Shown: piece after piece, positions 5,319 through 8,600 of the stretch
Numbering within the stretch: position 1 is the stretch's first letter
Layout: each line of letters starts with the position of its first letter
Made by a program: the position numbers and the translations under genes
The notes under the pieces: generated by a model
What the model was told of the DNA's origin: nothing
The model's input: the letters and a program-made list of their open reading frames with translations, nothing else
Database searches by the model: none
From: an uncultured Lachnoanaerobaculum sp.
GTDB taxonomy: Bacteria > Bacillota > Clostridia > Lachnospirales > Lachnospiraceae
Direction: 5' to 3'
Assembly (NCBI GenBank): GCA_938041725.1
Contig: CALISX010000515.1
Coordinates: forward strand, 1-8,600
Length of the DNA stretch: 8,600 nt

Positions 5319-6737
5319 ATGAGTAAGTTTAGATATACAGATGAAGAACTTCAAATAAATAAGGTACTCAAAATGAATCAAGACATTTCTATGGAATTGT
5401 TATCGGATTCAGATTTAAGAAAAACACGAAATTCAGCTGATGACAGTATCTCTTCATCTATGACTTTGCTACAATCTTTGAAAAAAGATAAAGAAGTAAA
5501 AGACTTATCTAACCAGATTGAAAATAAGGAAAAGGACAGAAAACTAGAATATAGACCAATACTTGAAGACTGGGAAACAATACTTACAGAGGCAGAAAAA
5601 TATGTTCCAAGAGTAGTTACATTAGAAGATATTCTTTCAGAAGAAGAAATTAAGGAAACATTTGTTGAGTTGGATGAGATAAATAGACAGTTTTCAAGAA
5701 AAACAAGTATTGTAAATAAGACTGATTTATCTTTTCTTGGTATAGCAACGGCTCTTCAAGTTGCAAAATCATTAATATTTCCATATGTAGCAGAGAAATT
5801 CGATTATGGGAAGAGTTTTGACAAGGACAAACGCCTTGATCACAATGATAAATCTATTGAAAAGGCACATAGGGAAGCAAATGATAAATTTAGAGATAAA
5901 CACTTAGAAAACCATGGTACAGGTAATTGGATTAACATCCTATACCAAACCGTTCCGTATGATATTACTAGAGGGTCATCTGATTTAGGTATTAATATGG
6001 GTGGAAAATATCATCGTATGTATACTTTAGGCCATGACCCTATATTAGGATGGGTTTTTGGAACAGCGAATATTCTGACAGATTGTATAACCTTTAATAA
6101 TTTTCATACAAATCGCATATCGAGATTGGATTCTATTACAGGTGCAAAGAAGATGGTTATCACGCCGGAAGTTGTATTTATTGGGCAGATGTTTAAAGAG
6201 TGTTATGAGAATGTGCGTACTGATTATTTAAATCTTCCAGCAGCTTTATTTGCACAAGCACAACATTTAAAATCTGATGAATTTACAAAGCTAGGTCTAC
6301 CTGTCCCATTGCTTTCTAGTATAAATGAAAATTTTGCTAGTAAGTTATACAGTGAAAATTATGATGCATTATGCTTAGCAAGAGATGCAAAAATAATTAG
6401 TGCATCCTTTGTTGTTTCAAAGTTGTTTGATATTATTATCACTCTTGTGCATGGATTGTTTTGTAAAGACAATGAAGATAAGGAGTTATTTGAAGTAAGA
6501 ACTAGAAAAATTTTATTGATATCCAACGCGATAGCTTCAACAAGTACAATAATAAATACTATCATTACTAGTAATCCTAAAAATCTTGATATTGGAAGTT
6601 TGTTAAATACGGTCACACATTTGTTTACAGATATTCGATTTATTACAAAGATAAAGGAAGAATTTATTAAAACAGAAATATCAAATAGATTGCAAAAGGA
6701 GATTAGAGAGATTGATGACCTTTTCCAAAATATATAA
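5319..6737 (+). CDS. 472-aa protein of unknown function with a His/Asp/Gly-rich central motif
   Basis: This is the largest gene of the unit, 15 bp after the previous stop, with an AGGAGAGGTG ribosome binding site before ATG. Residues 1-130 are highly charged and helical (several Lys/Glu-rich stretches). A hydrophobic segment lies at about 137-157. A His-rich stretch follows (H174, H184, H195, H199), then a distinctive central segment with GTGNW (200-204), YDITRG (214-219), KYHRMYTLGHDPILGWVFG (230-248) and NILTD. Further hydrophobic stretches near 357-381 and 397-416 could be buried helices or membrane contacts. The clustered H232, H239 and D240 with the earlier His residues could form a metal site, but I cannot name a family and see no Walker, TIR, nuclease PD-(D/E)xK or cyclase signature. 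Its position in the middle of the operon suggests a core component. Confidence 0.85.
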   Translation: MSKFRYTDEELQINKVLKMNQDISMELLSDSDLRKTRNSADDSISSSMTLLQSLKKDKEVKDLSNQIENKEKDRKLEYRPILEDWETILTEAEKYVPRVVTLEDILSEEEIKETFVELDEINRQFSRKTSIVNKTDLSFLGIATALQVAKSLIFPYVAEKFDYGKSFDKDKRLDHNDKSIEKAHREANDKFRDKHLENHGTGNWINILYQTVPYDITRGSSDLGINMGGKYHRMYTLGHDPILGWVFGTANILTDCITFNNFHTNRISRLDSITGAKKMVITPEVVFIGQMFKECYENVRTDYLNLPAALFAQAQHLKSDEFTKLGLPVPLLSSINENFASKLYSENYDALCLARDAKIISASFVVSKLFDIIITLVHGLFCKDNEDKELFEVRTRKILLISNAIASTSTIINTIITSNPKNLDIGSLLNTVTHLFTDIRFITKIKEEFIKTEISNRLQKEIREIDDLFQNI

Positions 6738-6757
6738 TATAAAAGAGGGGGGATGTT

Positions 6758-7564
6758 ATGGGATTGCTTCTTGAAAGCAAAAGGATGTGGCTGTTGTCGT
6801 ATGTGATTTGTGTGGCTATTTCAGTATCACTGTACTATTTTCTATGGGATCATTCTATAGCAAGGACTACTGGAATCATGTTTTTTACGATTCAATCTAT
6901 AATGTTTGTATTTTTTTGGTTGATTATCTTTTTTAGGTGGAAATTGTATTGTAGAATAGTAGTGACAATAATTTATCTAGGAATGACTATATATGAAGGT
7001 CTAAATGGATATTTGACAAAGTGGTACATAATAATACCTGTGTTTTTGGTTACAGTTATTTATATGATGTGGAACTTGGGAGGTATTATTAATTGTGCTA
7101 TAGCTAGTCCATACCGTGATAGGATTAATGCAAAGGTTAGAGAGGGAAGATATTCTTATGATTCATATGCAGAAGATATAGAAGGGTATAATACAAGAAA
7201 TGGTTTGGGTTTTTTTACAAAGATAAGAAAGAAAAAAGAACCTAATTGGAAAAGACTGGGTTTTAATTATTCTGCATTAGAAATGTTCTATTTGAAAGAT
7301 GCATTGCTAGGAATAGATGCATCACAATTGGAAAGCAAAGAGATGCAATTAAATAAAATCAATAATAAATTGAATGATAAAAATGATGCACTTAACAATA
7401 ATATGAGTATATTTGATGAGAAGAATTCTCTTGATATGATTAGAGCAAAGGCGAAATCTGCTGGACTTGATACATCAGGATATGATACATCAAGGGATAA
7501 ATTGGAGATTTTGAGAAAAAAGAATGTAAAAAAAGAAAAAGGTATTTTAAGAAAAAGATTGTAG
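6758..7564 (+). CDS. Four-helix integral membrane protein with charged cytoplasmic tail (unknown function)
   Basis: The gene starts 20 bp after the previous stop, with GAGGGGGG 5 nt before ATG. The 268-aa protein has four predicted membrane spans in its first 112 residues (about 10-29, 37-59, 64-81 and 89-112), linked by short loops. A long hydrophilic tail rich in Lys, Asn and Asp follows. The tail has a Tyr-rich patch (RYSYDSYAEDIEGYN, 131-145), a likely coiled coil (about 190-215) and a strongly basic C-terminus (KKNVKKEKGILRKRL). No enzymatic motif is visible. The basic segments after the last span suggest that the tail is cytoplasmic, where it could meet the soluble proteins of the unit. 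Function unknown. Confidence 0.85.
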   Translation: MGLLLESKRMWLLSYVICVAISVSLYYFLWDHSIARTTGIMFFTIQSIMFVFFWLIIFFRWKLYCRIVVTIIYLGMTIYEGLNGYLTKWYIIIPVFLVTVIYMMWNLGGIINCAIASPYRDRINAKVREGRYSYDSYAEDIEGYNTRNGLGFFTKIRKKKEPNWKRLGFNYSALEMFYLKDALLGIDASQLESKEMQLNKINNKLNDKNDALNNNMSIFDEKNSLDMIRAKAKSAGLDTSGYDTSRDKLEILRKKNVKKEKGILRKRL

Positions 7565-7576
7565 AGGTGTATAATT

Positions 7577-8059
7577 ATGGGAAAAGACAACGAGGTTCAA
7601 GTGATTGATAATTATAATCGTGGCATGAGTGTTAGTAAGGGAGATAGAATCATTGAATTCTCCCCGGAACTGTCACAACAGATTTGTACGGAAATGATAT
7701 CTTTAGGTACACAATTGATATCAGAAACAGGTAGAGTTACTATAGAATATTTTAATACACAAGCAAATATGTACTATGCGGAATTAAATGCGTATATAGG
7801 AAATCAGACATTAAAGAGCGAGGAAAGAAAATCCGTTCTTAAGTACATAGAAAAATTGACAGATAAATATGTTGACCTTATAAATGAAGCAGAGGACTTG
7901 GAAAAAAGAGAACAACTTAAGTCAGCGTATGAGTTCTTTGCTGATAAGCAATCTAAATTATATATTGATTCATTGGTTAGCGATGCATCAACGCAAATAC
8001 CGAAGAAAACAAGTTTATTAAGTGAATTAAAAGGACTGTTTGTCCGCAATAAAAAATGA
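7577..8059 (+). CDS. 160-aa soluble helical protein, last gene of the unit (unknown function)
   Basis: The gene begins 12 bp after the previous stop with GAGGTG 7 nt before ATG. The product is soluble and mostly helical, with no membrane span or signal peptide. Residues about 30-75 (FSPELSQQICTEMISLGTQL and following) are amphipathic. Residues 80-130 are strongly charged (KSEERKSVLKYIEKLTDKYV, then EAEDLEKREQLKSAYEFFADK). The end is basic (LKGLFVRNKK). It is probably an adaptor or structural partner of the membrane proteins upstream, but this rests only on operon position. I recognise no family. A terminator follows about 100 bp downstream. Confidence 0.8.
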   Translation: MGKDNEVQVIDNYNRGMSVSKGDRIIEFSPELSQQICTEMISLGTQLISETGRVTIEYFNTQANMYYAELNAYIGNQTLKSEERKSVLKYIEKLTDKYVDLINEAEDLEKREQLKSAYEFFADKQSKLYIDSLVSDASTQIPKKTSLLSELKGLFVRNKK

Positions 8060-8063
8060 AGAT

Positions 8064-8132
8064 ATGCTTTTGGATGATTTACATATGTGTATTGAAGAAC
8101 AACAGTATTTTAATAAAAGTAATCTAACATGA
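8064..8132 (+). other. Possible 22-codon small ORF after the last gene
   Basis: ATG at 8064 lies 4 bp after the preceding stop and encodes MLLDDLHMCIEEQQYFNKSN plus LT before TGA at 8130-8132. There is no convincing ribosome binding site, only GAAGAT. It could be a coupled micro-protein or the out-of-frame tail of a once longer gene; chance is equally likely. Confidence 0.2.
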
Positions 8133-8162
8133 ATAAATATAAAGTTTTTAGCTTCAATTATC

Positions 8163-8195
8163 GGGTGTGTGAATTGATCTGCACACCCTTTTGTT
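8163..8195 (+). terminator. Rho-independent terminator closing the accessory unit
   Basis: GGGTGTG (8163-8169) and CACACCC (8182-8188) form a GC-rich 7-bp stem with a 12-nt loop, followed by TTTTGTT. It marks the 3' end of the operon that starts at the promoter near 3928. Confidence 0.85.
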
Positions 8196-8398
8196 AAATA
8201 ATGTACCCCAATCAGTAATCTGATTCCCTTAATTAACTACGATTTGAATATTATACATTGCCTTGAATTACAATACCTTGAATTATTTGGTACAAAGTGT
8301 AGTCATTAACAAAAAACATGATGCCTAGAAAACTTGATAAAACCTTGAAAAACCCGTCGTTTTTTGACACTACCAAAAGAGATTAGGATAGTGAGGAA
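8196..8398. other. Intergenic region with small repeats
   Basis: No gene is visible. It holds a 6-bp inverted repeat, AATCAG-TAAT-CTGATT (8210-8225), and a 10-bp direct repeat, CCTTGAATTA, at 8261-8270 and 8276-8285. A perfect TTGACA lies at 8364-8369, but its only possible -10 falls on the ribosome binding region of the next gene, so no confident promoter can be drawn. Confidence 0.5.
8261..8285. repeat. 10-bp direct repeat with 15-bp period
   Basis: CCTTGAATTA occurs at 8261-8270 and 8276-8285. A shorter relative, CCTTGAAAAA, occurs near 8343. These could be binding sites for a regulator of the next gene or simply AT-rich coincidence. Confidence 0.4.
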
Positions 8399-8600
8399 AT
8401 GAAATTGAATGATAAAAAAATAGTAGTAAGACCCGGAATAGTATATTTGTTTGGCGGTATTTTATACATAGCTGTCGGTTTTTTTATGTTTTGGGGATTA
8501 GGCCAAGCCTTGCCCTCAGATGATCCGGTAACAGACGAAATAGTTAGATGGTTATTGTTATTATTTATTTTGATTATCGGTCTGTATTCCATTCTGTTTT
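8399..8600 (+). CDS. Small membrane protein, N-terminal 67 residues (cut by window edge)
   Basis: The open frame starts at ATG 8399 with AGGA about 10 nt upstream (GAGG also lies very close) and runs to the window end without a stop. The product begins MKLNDKKIVVRPGIVYLFGG. It has one membrane span at about residues 14-35 and a polar loop with acidic residues (PSDDPVTDE), then a second span (WLLLLFILIIGLYSILF) running into the edge. It resembles the small two- or three-span membrane proteins common in Lachnospiraceae, but I cannot name the family. It lies beyond a strong terminator and is probably not part of the preceding unit. Confidence 0.6.
   Translation, partial: MKLNDKKIVVRPGIVYLFGGILYIAVGFFMFWGLGQALPSDDPVTDEIVRWLLLLFILIIGLYSILF

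Noticed and set aside
8347..8366. Stem AAAAAC / GTTTTT near 8347-8365 as a terminator
   Set aside because: It is almost all A-T pairs with a GC-rich loop. It is a poor stem, and no gene end lies nearby needing it.
8364..8392. TTGACA at 8364 with GATAGT as a promoter for the edge gene
   Set aside because: The -10 would fall on the ribosome binding region and give a leaderless start at the ATG, which is implausible with the AGGA present.

Overview
The window looks like a chromosomal stretch from a gut-type Clostridia bacterium, probably Lachnospiraceae. The evidence is strong GGAGG-type ribosome binding sites, a nickel-pincer cofactor (lar) operon, an AraC-type regulator of a kind common in that family, and an AT-rich accessory block next to an IS remnant. 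No rRNA, tRNA or CRISPR array is visible. All calls are by eye, with no searches run.

Left part (1-2140, minus strand, GC-richer): the end of a larE-larB-larC operon read leftwards. LarB, LarE and LarC together build the nickel-pincer nucleotide of lactate racemase and related LarA enzymes. larE and larB overlap, larC follows after 85 bp and runs off the left edge. A -35/-10 pair for the operon overlaps the end of the upstream gene.

Middle (2137-3593): an AraC-family regulator gene, also leftward, runs head-on into the 3' half of an IS630-family transposase gene. Both genes have lost their 5' parts at a junction near 3020-3030. The predicted N-terminus of the regulator is therefore antisense transposase sequence, and the transposase lacks its DNA-binding domain and first catalytic Asp.

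Right part (3594-8195, plus strand, markedly AT-rich): a self-contained accessory unit. After about 330 bp without a recognisable gene come a strong promoter (3928-3957), an RNA resembling the c-di-GMP-I (GEMM-I) riboswitch (about 3968-4050) and a Rho-independent terminator (4051-4083). Then come a small helix-turn-helix gene broken by a one-base deficit in an A6 run (4117-4262) and five closely spaced genes of unknown function. In order these are two paralogous small proteins with different hydrophobic cores (183 and 141 aa), a 472-aa protein with a conserved-looking His/Asp/Gly segment, a four-helix membrane protein with a charged tail (268 aa), and a soluble 160-aa protein. A clear terminator at 8163-8195 closes the unit. 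The layout suggests a nucleotide-second-messenger-controlled system of membrane-associated proteins. Its function is not known to me and I do not assign one; this is the most interesting item in the window.

Right edge (8196-8600): a short intergenic region with small repeats, then the start of another membrane protein gene cut by the window end.
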